A DNA stretch of 64,000 nucleotides from Albugo candida (taxonomy: Eukaryota; Oomycota; Peronosporomycetes; Albuginales), in assembly GCA_040437565.1 (NCBI GenBank), contig JBDOQK010000009.1, positions 248,001 through 312,000 on the forward strand, written 5' to 3'. The translations under genes were made by a program, and so were the position numbers. Below the pieces are notes generated by a model that was not told where the DNA came from, did no database searches, and worked only from the letters and a program-made list of their open reading frames with translations. The stretch's first letter is position 1. Each line of letters starts with the position of its first letter. Positions 20,721 to 31,440 of the stretch are shown one piece after another.

Positions 20721-22394
20721 CTACGCAAGCTTTCGAGTCGCATTCTCAGCGATAACTTGCTTCGCCACGGATGCCCACGCTTCTGAATGGGAATAACGGT
20801 AGTGAAGCGCATAGCTGAAGCCTCGAAGCAATAATGAAGCACGAAAGGCCATAATGTACTCATCCGGAACCTGAACAATTTGATCAATTCTAAGCAAAAC
20901 AGCGATATCAGCATCCATAATAATTAGGCGAGATAATAAGTCTTACGAATCTAAATACTCCACAAAACTCTGCACGTTCATGCCTTCCGTGACAGTTAAG
21001 TCGTCTCGATCAAACATCAGTCGGGCTTGTTTCTCAAGAAAATAAGAGTTCATTTTAGCGGATCGCACACCCATTTCGACCGTCAACGCATGCACAATAT
21101 CTTCTCTGCTGCCTTCAGCCAATGCCACTGTGAGTTTTGCCAGCTTGATTCGGTGCTCCAAGCTGATTCGCTTGACTTGGCCGTAATCAATCAGTCCGAT
21201 GCGACCGTCTTCCAGTAACAAAATGTTTCCCGGATGTGGGTCTCCGTTGAAGCAGCCATCCACGAATATTTCGTAACCATGTACATCCATTAACAGCTTC
21301 AGAATACTTGGTACGTTCAACAACTTCTTATTGAGTTCTTTATCGCAATCGATTTCCAGGGGTTTCGACACCAGATTACCGGGCATGCAATTCAGTAATT
21401 GCAGGTAACGTAATCGGATCCATCGCTTCACAGCTAATGCCTTCAATTCAAATTGTGTGGGTCCTAAAGTGATGTCCAAGCCCATTGCGAGTCTTTCTTC
21501 ATCCATCTTCTGTTGTTTCGTTCGTAACTCTTCAAGGCTCATACCTCTTTCTTTTGCGATGCATTCCAAATGTTCCTGAATGCCAACCAGAAGTTTCTTC
21601 CCTCGTAAATACTCCATGACAAGCACTTCTTTCGTGCAAAACTCAATCTTGGGTGTCGGGACAGCAACGCGTGAAGCAAAAGGGCTTTTTTTCAAGTTAT
21701 CCCTCACCATTTCTAAATTTAAGGCTTCCTCGTGGTAATTAAATTCTGTCATAAATTGCTTCTCTACTTCTTCCAAATATGGCAAATGTGCCGGTTGAAA
21801 ATACCGGCAGAATGCTTTTATGGTTTTCATGTCGGAACGAAAAAAATGTTCAGCATCAGGATGCTGTACTTTCACAGCTACTTCCTCCCCAGAGTCTTTC
21901 AAAATTGCGCGATGAGCTTGACCGATTGAAGCCGCACCTAATGGTTTTGGATCAATAGAAGTGAAGATATTGTCCCAAGACGTTTGGAGAGATTGACTGA
22001 TTATATATTTGATCTCACTGACCGGTTTTGATGGTGCTTCATCCTGCAGCTTTACGGCTCGAGTTAGATACTGTGATGGTAGAAAATCGGCTCGTGTAGA
22101 GCCCGCTTGTGCTAATTTGATGTAGAAACCCTTGAGAGAGAGAACGATATCAAACACGTGAGAAGCGTGCTTCTCGTGCAATCTTTCATATATCTGTTTT
22201 TGTTTGTCGACCGGAAGTGCTATTTTCTCCATAAGAAGTTGATACACTCGATAATGAGCATAAATTGGGAAGGCATGACGCCAAAAGTATACGGATCTCT
22301 TCATCCCTTCATCTTGATAGCTGTACAATCCTGCACAAGAGCAGCCTATCATGCTGAGTCCAGCAAGCTTACGAACATGATGTCTAAATTCCAT
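20721..22394 (-). CDS. ABC1/ADCK (UbiB) family atypical kinase
   Basis: Members of this family are atypical kinases or ATPases of mitochondria and plastids, some supporting coenzyme Q synthesis. Exon 1 is 20947-22394 and exon 2 is 20721-20889, joined by a 57-nt intron (20890-20946), giving 538 residues. The N-terminus has a short hydrophobic stretch. The signature KxGQ region reads KLAQAGSTRADFLPSQYL, with Ala in place of the usual Gly. The Ala-rich loop is LGAASIGQAHRA and the nucleotide-binding Lys sits in VAVKVQHP. The catalytic and metal motifs are FNGDPHPGN and LIDYGQV (the usual DFG is DYG here). Exon 2 completes the C-terminal helices with PDEYIMAFRASLLLRGFSYA. An insertion near RWIRLRYLQLLNCMPGN separates the motifs more than usual. 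Family assignment is firm, subfamily is not. Confidence 0.88.
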
Positions 22395-23539
22395 AGGGTT
22401 TATTGTGGGGAATTATTTGCAAGGGTCTTGTACCATATCGTTCAGCTACTCGTTGAAATTCATCGAACATAATTAGTGGAAATCGATTAGAAAGCGGCAG
22501 CATGTTATTTGTTAATCCAAATAATCATCGATTCTCAGGTCTATTCGATATTCTGCGACATAAGAACGATCAAGGGAAAAAGANNNNNNNNNNNNNNNNN
22601 NNNNNNNNNNNNNNNNNNNNNNNNNNNNNNNNNNNNNNNNNNNNNNNNNNNNNNNNNNNNNNNNNNNNNNNNNNNNNNNNNNNCGAACATAATTAGTGGA
22701 AATCGATTAGAAAGCGGCAGCATGTTATTTGTTAATCCAAATAATCATCGATTCTCAGGTCTATTCGATATTCTGCGACATAAGAACGATCAAGGGAAAA
22801 AGAGCGAATGTAGAGGAATAACAAGGATGATTGTATGTCGGGTCTGAGATCTATTTGAAGGACTGATTATGAGAAGTAAATGCAAGGAAGAGCAGTCGAC
22901 ATAGAATGCTCTCTCGCTGAAGTCAATAAGATATATCGGGTGTCATTCGAAGCGTCAGGAGCCGTCACGGCTTTAGACTGGTTCTTTTCTGTTTCACTAG
23001 CCTTTTCATTCTTGATTAGATCGGAGTCATCATTGGGCTTTCTACGGCATTGCTGGCAGATAACTTATTTATCGACGGGTTTGCGGGTGCGACGGATTTG
23101 CGCAATATAACGAATTGCACAGATAGCAGTATCGTTACGTGTAGCGTGTCAAAGTCGCTGGTAAAGAATGAGAATGTGGTTCCACTTTAGCGCCCCTGAC
23201 ACAGACAAAAATCAACTTCTTGATAGCGGCCGCTCAAGACCATTAGGTTTTGTAGAGATTGCATAGTCCGACGCACGCATTTTATCGTCAACGAAATATC
23301 TCAATACAGTCCGTAAGTTGTACTTTCGGCTTGATGCATGTGACCTGTAGAAAATATCGTTTATCCAATCAATCCTACAGCAAACATGTAATGCGCATTG
23401 CTCAAGGATACTGTCGTCGCTTATCTACTCGCATATATATATCCAATTCCATATATTTCTTATGCATGTTGATCTCGGACTTCCATTGCCGTGAGGTTTT
23501 CACTGTTCGATAGGTCCACGTTGTGGCATACAGTACATT
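22395..23539. other. Intergenic region with one gap and possible zinc-finger-like fragment
   Basis: Bases 22464-22583 recur at 22684-22803 around a 100-N gap, an assembly overlap. On the minus strand about 22860-23060, the phrase ICQQCRRKPNDDSDL followed by a charged stretch looks coding-like, but an in-frame stop lies just upstream and no full gene can be built. No other gene is seen. Confidence 0.45.
22464..22803. repeat. Unmerged contig overlap around a 100-N gap
   Basis: Bases 22464-22583 and 22684-22803 are identical across a 100-N run. Confidence 0.85.
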
Positions 23540-23870
23540 TCAGCTCTGCAATGAGTGGACACAGTAGTCCTGGTCATATATATAGTATGTATACCCCGCG
23601 GCGTNNNNNNNNNNNNNNNNNNNNNNNNNNNNNNNNNNNNNNNNNNNNNNNNNNNNNNNNNNNNNNNNNNNNNNNNNNNNNNNNNNNNNNNNNNNNNNNN
23701 NNNNTCATACTGTGAGACATACAGACGAGCTCAAATCTCTCATATAATGTATCAAAGGTATCCGTGTTGGATCGCTCCATTTCATGATATTTGGTGTTAG
23801 CTGTCCCTACTGAGACTATTGGCAACTGATTATGATAGACACTGCTAAACGCTCGCATTGTGCAAAGGTT
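23540..23870 (+). pseudogene. Inverted partial copy of the 3' end of the PX-PDZ gene
   Basis: On the plus strand this segment reads SGHSSPGHIYSMYTPRR, a diverged version of NGHNSPGHMYSLYTPRR near 15.45 kb on the minus strand. After a 100-N gap it continues to a stretch of about 77 bp (23776-23852) that is the exact reverse complement of about 15053-15129. The copy lacks the PX and PDZ parts and has no start of its own, so it is a gene fragment. Coding and flanking parts differ unequally from the source. It lies directly beyond the 3' end of the acyl-CoA oxidase gene. Confidence 0.7.
23605..23704. other. Assembly gap (100 N) in the PX-PDZ fragment copy
   Basis: No repeated flank. The missing part corresponds to the coding tail present at about 15230-15410. 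Confidence 0.8.
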
Positions 23871-23876
23871 TTGTAA

Positions 23877-26508
23877 TCACAAAGATGCTTTCTGGAACAG
23901 CGGCTTCTGATACAAAGGATATCCTTCGTGGATGGAAGTTTTATTGAGTGGTTCTTCAGCAGCGCGATCGACTAGGGCGCGATAAATATCGCCATCGTAC
24001 CTCCCAATGGTCGACTTCAGCTCTAAATCCATAAAATCCCACGCGTCTGTAAGAAGAACAGCATTTTTTCGAACTTTTGAAAGAAGTTGGAGGATCATTT
24101 CTCGCACGAAATCGCTCTGTTGTGACGACATGTAATCCAAATCGCGAAAATCAGCCAAATTTTCTTCCACAATGTTTAATAGAATTAGCACAACCGAATG
24201 AAATAGTGCTTCTTTTGTATCCACGTGATGAGCTGGAAACTTGTCAATTGCCGAGATGGATGCACGTAGTATCATCAGCTCGGAATGAGCTTTGGACACT
24301 CGCATCGTAAGTGTCATAGTTGCATTACTGTCGCCTCCGGTCGATTTGTAAGCAGACGCGAATCGCACGATCAATCGGGTCGCACGAATGGCAAACATCT
24401 CAAACAACAGCTCGAAATCAATCAAATCGATCGGTGATTTGGCTTTGCATCGTATTGCTGGATCGATGCGACTTTTCCATTGAGATAGAAAATTGATACT
24501 TTGCATCGCTGATGGTCTCTGATGTTCAACGTCGTTGGGCGTATCATACGCCTCAAAGCTCAGTCGTAGAAATCGGGCGTGTTGTTGCGCAAGTATATCA
24601 AATGTTCCTTCATACGTGCAACTACCCACAATCTCATTGTAAATGTGAGCCAAGTTACTGGAATGGAGAAAGCCCAAGCCACCGCACATTCGACGACAGG
24701 TTTCAACGCCATTACTGCACTGTTCTGCAAACCATCCTTTCAATCCTGAAGAAAGTGCGTGTAGTTCTGCCAAATTGATGTCAAAGTGATTGTCCTCAAG
24801 TCCAATTTCTTGAGTGAGAATCGGATGACTTTTAACCATTTTTTCGGCGAAAAGAGCCACAAACGCCAAACCAATAAGTGGGAATAAGTTTTTTTGCTGA
24901 TTTTGGTATTCAATCACTTGCAACTCTGAGCTTTGGCCTGAGCTTTTATTGAGGCTCCCTTGCACTCGGACGGCACTAAATCGCGTCGCAATCGTTGTCG
25001 CTTTCGCAATTGCGTGTCTACACCTGTATAAACATTGTACGCGTCCGCGCAACATTGTGAAATAAACCAGTCGAGTACTCCTAGATTTTTGGAAACTTCC
25101 GTCCGTGTTGACTTGAGCGAATCGCATAAGCATGTGATTCCTTGGGATTCGAACATGATCAAAAGTACAAAAGCCGTTATCGACAGCCTGAAATCCGACT
25201 TTGGGTCCGATGTCACCCAATTCAATGCCCTTTAGTGGCAAATGGTCTCGAAGCGAACGTAACGGAACAATGAAAGCGTGTACCCCAACATCTGTTGTAC
25301 CATTATCCAGTAATAATCGAGCGTATACAACTGCAACATTTGCTGTCTTTCCGAGTCCTCCAGGCCACCATTTCCGGCTTGTGAAGGTGGGGGAATTGAT
25401 AATGAATTCTTGTCGATGGATGTCGTACTGCGCTGTGGTCTCAATTCCTTGCACATTGGACCCGTGCCCGAGTTCCGTTTGAGCATATGTACCAAAAATA
25501 CGGTACTCGCGAGCCGGAACGAGCCATTTCTTTTGTTGTTCTGGTGTCCCGTGAAGCTCAATGGTGGGAATAAACAGGTTATTATGTACCGTGATTGGAA
25601 GCATTTCTTGTAGACTATCGATTACAATCGCTTGCTCGCTACGAGACTCGATACGATGTTGTCTGAAGAATTGTATCAAATGAAAAGATTGTTTTAGCGC
25701 GAAAGCGAATCGTTCCGAATGATTACGGTACATTGTTCTATCATCGGATAACACAGGATTGAGAGCAGCAAGGTTCAACAACTCTTTGCGTCGATGATTC
25801 GCCTCTAAACTACCNNNNNNNNNNNNNNNNNNNNNNNNNNNNNNNNNNNNNNNNNNNNNNNNNNNNNNNNNNNNNNNNNNNNNNNNNNNNNNNNNNNNNN
25901 NNNNNNNNNNNNNNAGCGTATACAACTGCAACATTTGCTGTCTTTCCGAGTCCTCCAGGCCACCATTTCCGGCTTGTGAAGGTGGGGGAATTGATAATGA
26001 ATTCTTGTCGATGGATGTCGTACTGCGCTGTGGTCTCAATTCCTTGCACATTGGACCCGTGCCCGAGTTCCGTTTGAGCATATGTACCAAAAATACGGTA
26101 CTCGCGAGCCGGAACGAGCCATTTCTTTTGTTGTTCTGGTGTCCCGTGAAGCTCAATGGTGGGAATAAACAGGTTATTATGTACCGTGATTGGAAGCATT
26201 TCTTGTAGACTATCGATTACAATCGCTTGCTCGCTACGAGACTCGATACGATGTTGTCTGAAGAATTGTATCAAATGAAAAGATTGTTTTAGCGCGAAAG
26301 CGAATCGTTCCGAATGATTACGGTACATTGTTCTATCATCGGATAACACAGGATTGAGAGCAGCAAGGTTCAACAACTCTTTGCGTCGATGATTCGCCTC
26401 TAAACTACCATGTAAATACGAGATCAGCAGTTTTACATCAATATCGCCATTGATACGCTCTTTGCTCAAGAGCTTTGGGGCTAAATCTCGCAGTTGTGTG
26501 TCGGTCAT
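23877..26508 (-). CDS. Acyl-CoA oxidase (peroxisomal-type)
   Basis: Catalyses the first, H2O2-producing step of peroxisomal beta-oxidation with FAD. Family landmarks: YAQTELGHGSNVQGIETTAQ, then FIINSPTFTSRKWWPGGLGK, PLKGIELGDIGPKVGF, CRRMCGGLGFLHSS and GSCTYEGTFDILAQQHARFL with the catalytic-type Glu. The start at 26508 reads MTDTQLRDLAPKLLSKER. A gap (25815-25914) has a 495-bp duplicated flank: 25320-25814 equals 25915-26409. With the duplicate and N removed the length is 2037 nt, an intact frame for 678 residues, near the family's usual 660-700. The C-terminus is KASL, not a canonical SKL-like PTS1. Targeting is therefore uncertain: a PTS2 or a non-canonical signal may be used. The gene is intronless as read. 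Confidence 0.92.
25320..26409. repeat. Unmerged contig overlap around a 100-N gap
   Basis: Bases 25320-25814 recur at 25915-26409. Removing one copy plus the N run restores a single open frame for acyl-CoA oxidase, which shows the duplication is an assembly artefact. Confidence 0.93.
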
Positions 26509-26656
26509 GACAAAAGCGTTATGCTAGTAGTTTGATTGCAACTTGATCGGATCAGAAAAAGGTGATAGAATGGCGTCCCAGCCAATACTTAATGCCATCT
26601 GATCTAAATGGGTGACTGCTTTAAGTACCTAGGATAGAGTATTCCACACAAGTAAA

Positions 26657-27004
26657 ATGGAAAATAAAGATCGAGCGCAGCCGGCGAATTCGAAAACGCA
26701 GCTCACACTGGAGGAAAAGTTATGGTTTCAACGCCGTCGTCAGGATCTGCAGCAATTCTCCACTGTTGGAGGTGCTGTCGGCGCGGTGTTGGGCACCGCA
26801 ATCACAATATTAGGGCCGTTTAAGCGTAGAGTACAAATTGCTACAATTTTGGGTACTACGATAATTGGTGCGGGATCCGGTTATTTATTTGCGGACACGA
26901 AAGCATTCGATCGAATCACAGATCTGAGTGCGCAGAGTCAATTGCGTAAGCAGTACAATCAGCTGTACGTACTCACATCTCGCTTTTCGCAGATTTGCGC
27001 ATAA
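26657..27004 (+). CDS. Small glycine-rich two-helix membrane protein, unknown
   Basis: A 115-residue open frame with a charged N-terminus (LEEKLWFQRRRQDLQQF) and two hydrophobic, glycine-spaced segments: GGAVGAVLGTAITILG and IATILGTTIIGAGSGYLFA, split by a basic turn (PFKRRVQ). The GxxxG-like spacing suggests tightly packed transmembrane helices. The short charged linker would form a hairpin, possibly in a mitochondrial or ER membrane. It is divergent from the acyl-CoA oxidase gene with only about 150 bp between starts. I do not recognise a family. Its codon pattern and membrane architecture make it a plausible real gene. Confidence 0.6.
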   Translation: MENKDRAQPANSKTQLTLEEKLWFQRRRQDLQQFSTVGGAVGAVLGTAITILGPFKRRVQIATILGTTIIGAGSGYLFADTKAFDRITDLSAQSQLRKQYNQLYVLTSRFSQICA

Positions 27005-27145
27005 TACAAATACGTCATTGTAGAATTATGGAAAAATCCGCATCGAAAAAAAGCTAGCAACGCAACTCTTTTTTGAATTGTAAACAAATCTTTTTCAGTT
27101 AGTTTCCTTTCCTTTCCAAGTTGCACTTACTGTCTGCGCCACTCT

Positions 27146-29905
27146 TCAACATTCATTCTTGGAGTCTTTGATAATCTGCTGGAAAGACAATGGATGGAAT
27201 TTGTGTCCGTCTGCTTTATAAAACTTGTTCTGAAACTCCACCCAATGCAGACGCAATGCATGCAGAAAGCATTCCAGCACGTCCATCGACAGGATAACGC
27301 CAAAAGTGACGACAGCGAATACAGCAAAGCCGATAAAAATCGCGATGAATGAGTCGCTGTTTATTGCTGATAGCATCGCTTTTTCCCAAAACACCGTCGC
27401 AAGCTCTACACAAAGCGTAAACATAAATTTAAAACTCATCATACCGACGACACCGTTACTTCGTACCAGAATGTGCGAGACTTAGCGCCCATAATCGCAA
27501 ATAAGACGCAGTGTTGGAGACCATCCCAAGAACAAATTCAATGGTTTCAATCGCCTGATGAATAAACATCTCGCCAAAGTCTTCATGGCTGTCGCCATCG
27601 GTTCCATGTCCCCCGCGATTTGAATGGCCGTGTGAATTGGAGAGCATCAATTCAGTCTCATCGTCCATATTATCCATTACGTGATCTGATTTTTTGGAGC
27701 GATGTTGGAGTTTGAAAACCAGTGGCTTGAAGAAAAGCATCACAGGGACCGATCCCAATGCAAAAAGGAGCAAAGTTTGCTGTGTTTTAAGCTGGCCTTC
27801 ATACATTGGATCGACGACTTTGGTCGGATTTAAAACGATGTTGATCAAAGTGTTGACAAGAGAAGGAGGTCGACAGCCAGTATGTTCCCCTTCGAAATCA
27901 AATGGGCAGACTTCGTACGACATTCGTTCCAACCAATTGATACTCCACTTCATCACAACCAAAACAATCATGTAAAAGAACAATGAAGTAGCAAACACCA
28001 ACTGAGGAAGAAACTCGAAAAAGAAACCGGAATAGTCGCGGAAATAAACGGCATTCCATCCACGCAAGCAGATTCCGAACAACATTTGTAAAATACCGAG
28101 GATCACTGAGAGTTTCATTTTGAAGGAATTGAAGAATAACAATTCATTCTCCGAAGTTTTCCAAATTGGATCCAGGCCAAAGGAGTACACATTCGAACCA
28201 GTCGTCACGTCAGTTGCATTGACGTAAGATTCGTGACCGTGGATGTGATACATCGCTTGACATTTCGTGGTACTATGTTCGTCCTCGATGCAATCCGGGT
28301 AAGAAAACTTGGATCCAAACAAATTGAGTGACAGAGAAAAGAAATCGTTATAAATAAAGCCCGCATATATGGCAAAAGCACCCATCATCGTGATCATATA
28401 ACGCCCACCATATATGGACCGTGCCATTTCCCCCATGTCACCTTTTTCCATCCTTTTCTCGGTCAGGATCATGTAAATTCCAAACAAAAGGACACAAAAA
28501 CCGTGACCTATATCCCCGTACATGACACCAAAGAGAAATGGGAAGGTGACGGCAGTAAAAAGGGCGGGATTTATTTCGCGATACCGTGGACAACCGTACG
28601 TGTCCACAAATGCCTGGAACGCTTCCGTGAACTTATTTGTCTCAAAATAAGTTGGTGCTTCAGGCCATGGCATTGGTAATTTGTCGACCAAAGAAGGCAT
28701 CGACTTGTCGTCCGCGTCATGTGCCAATGTCACTTCGCGGCGTACGCTATCTAGTGCGGCTTTAATCACCCAGCCTTCCGCTCTCAGCAAACCACCCACT
28801 TCAGGCCGAAACATATTAAGAGTGTGGTATGTTGCTTTCTCCTGAAGAACGGCCCAAATCCATGGCTCCAAATTTTCCGCCAAGTCACGACAAAGCGTGA
28901 CACAACTCTCTCTATTACGTCGAAGAATATGACTGCTTTGATTCAGTTCGGCGTTATTGTTTTGGATAAGATTGGCAATTGCAGTACGATCTTCCATAGA
29001 TGGTAAAGTATAAAGTCGAGCGTGAAAAGCGTCACATATTTTGCGTAGCTTTGTTTCGATGAAAGCCGACTGAAAGAAAATAACAAACGCGTGTTTTTCC
29101 ACAGGTATTCCGGAGTTTGGATCCACAATCAATTCCTCAATGGGTGAAAATCGTGAAAAGCAGTTGCCTCGTGTGCTTCGAAATACCATTCGCTCAAATT
29201 TGAGGCGTTCATCAGCAGGAACTACCCCAGTGATATTCCGGAATCGAAGAGAAGTCTCATCGTTTTCTGGATTGCCTTGCAGTATATCCGATTGCGTGTA
29301 CGAAACCCCGGTAGCTGAGAATGATAGATTCGAGCTCAGCGTCCGACCAGAGCGTGAAGAAGTACGTGAGCCTCGACGAGTAACATCCGGAACTATGAGA
29401 AATGAATTAGATCGCTACAGAGACAGCTACAACAATTCATACTCTCAATTTCGAAAAATTCACCAGCTCTTGAAATGATTTCTTGCAACTCCTTCCGCTC
29501 ATTGTACTCTCGGGTCAGCTTCTCGTGCATAGAGTTGAGCTGCACCAGCTCCTGCTCTTTATCTTCCAAAATTCGCTCTAAAGTATCAAGAGCTCTTTTG
29601 GCGATGTCTTGTGAGCCATAACGATATTCTGTCGCTCCACGTAGAAAATGGTCAATCGAGCCAACACTTTTCGTCTGTATGGAGAATTTCGCTAATTCGG
29701 CCTCAAAATAGCGTAATTTTCTCTCCATCTCATCGCATCGTTTGACATTACTGACATAGCGACGCTGGAAAGGCGTCAATTCGGGATTTAAATCTGAAAA
29801 TTCCATCACTCCCAACGCGCCCAATTTCTGTACGCAATCATGCGCGGCGTCTTCATTCACAATAAGTGATATGTATTCCATCTCTTCCGATCGAAACCAT
29901 CTCAT
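27146..29905 (-). CDS. V-type proton ATPase 116-kDa subunit a (V0)
   Basis: Subunit a forms the proton half-channels of the V0 sector and holds the stator. Exons: 29443-29905, 27467-29392 and 27146-27405, with introns of 50 nt (29393-29442) and 61 nt (27406-27466); the product has 882 residues. The N-terminal cytosolic arm starts [20 protein letters not shown] and includes [13 protein letters not shown] and [17 protein letters not shown]. The membrane part begins near [16 protein letters not shown], and the essential Arg sits in [17 protein letters not shown], created across the last intron. The C-terminal exon ends [20 protein letters not shown], a strong family signature. Acidic and His/Gly-rich residues near 730 form a variable loop. 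It should sit in endosomal, vacuolar or contractile-vacuole membranes. Confidence 0.95.
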
Positions 29906-31440
29906 TTCGGCTCAAGTAACGCCTTAGTAATTTGTCGAATGTTTCACGATATCCAAAGTCGTCGAGCGGTTTTCTCTAGCTTCACCTTCTATTTCAGTCG
30001 GCCAATGTAATGTGATCGTTTTTAGCCAATCCACATGCATACATGCAAAGATTGAATTTCCAGCTTTTTGGTACGAGCGAAAATAGTGTGCGTTTGTACA
30101 GAATTGATGATACGAAATACTATATGGTGGAATTTGCTAATATTAGGAGCATTTCATCAAGCTTGACGAGCAGAATGGATTTAGAGGAGCAGATGATTTC
30201 TGTAATAAAAAGTCATCTGGGCAAGTATGATTAAGGAGTACACAGTGAGAATTATTCGTAAGGATTCAAGTGAAGCTGCTTCAAAGCTCCAATAGTTTCC
30301 AACTCGCCAGCATGTCCATTTACCAGAGCGTGATGGCACTCTTTGAGTGTGCTCAATTTGGCCGTGAAATATCACACTGTCGACTGAAGTGGAAGCAACA
30401 CAAAGTACGAACCAAACATGCGTTTATCTCGTGGGCTAACGCTGCAAAGAAAACTAGAAAACTGCGTGGTCAACACCATTGTGCTTTCAAGATGAGAAGT
30501 AGCCCAGTCGGTTGCAAGAGACGGTCATGTGAGTGCCTAGGACGAATGCAAGCCAAGCGAATCGATGTCCAAGGTTGGAGAAAAGTTATCAAATGTGTTG
30601 ATAAATATAACTTGGATCTAACCCATATTGTGTGAAATATGAACAGCCCTCATCTCACAACAATAAAGAATGGGGACCGTTCTGCTCCAAAAATCAGTAA
30701 AGACAAAGCATGTATATGCAGGTAGTGACGAAGGTGTGCCAGTCAGACCACAAATAAGACGAGTGAGGATCTTTGATTACGTGTGTGTGCAAAGAAACCA
30801 AAGACGCTCGAATGGAGAAAGTCTTTTGGCTTTTCTTAGATCATTGTTGCAAATTGCGAATGGCACAGGAATGACTACTACGTCTGTGGATACCGACTGA
30901 CTCGACAATTCGAGTGTTGCAATCTCTAACAAGAATTAAGTCAAGTGTGATATATTCTGAATATGATTGTGATAATGAAGGAATTCTTTTCAAATTTAAA
31001 GTCAAAGTACACTATATTTGTGTTGGAAAGTTGTGTTGAACAAGAGCTTCTATGGGGTCCAGTATCCAAAAAGAATTCCAAATATTCTCTATGAAAACTA
31101 TCAAAGAGCAATTCTATTCTCCAAAAACAGAGAATTGTAGGCTTGGGTAGCAAAACTAGCTTGGATCATCACACAACGGGTCAAATTGAGAAAGATCTAT
31201 TTGATGAAGCAATTGCCCGCTACAGATCTGCAAATATCAATTCGACTGATTCTGTGTTGTTATTATATTGCCGTCAACTCCGCACTGACGTCTCGTAGCG
31301 TTAGACTGACACGTAAACAGTCAAGTGCTATCATACAAAGAAGACGTTCATATAGCTTTCCTATTGTGCGCCATTTAGTAGCCTTCTCTTACGGTGTTAA
31401 CAACACCAAAAAATCGACTCATTGAGCCAAATAACACTTT
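29906..31440. other. Intergenic region, no gene recognised
   Basis: About 1.5 kb between the V-ATPase and HOOK-domain genes. Open frames at 30043-30234, 30270-30635 and 30670-30900 show no domains or splice support and are treated as chance. Confidence 0.5.

Noticed and set aside
23229-23236. GCGGCCGC (NotI site), a possible cloning-vector trace
   Set aside because: It is an isolated 8-mer with no vector sequence around it.
30043-30900. Small open frames after the V-ATPase gene
   Set aside because: They show no recognisable domain, signal peptide or intron support.
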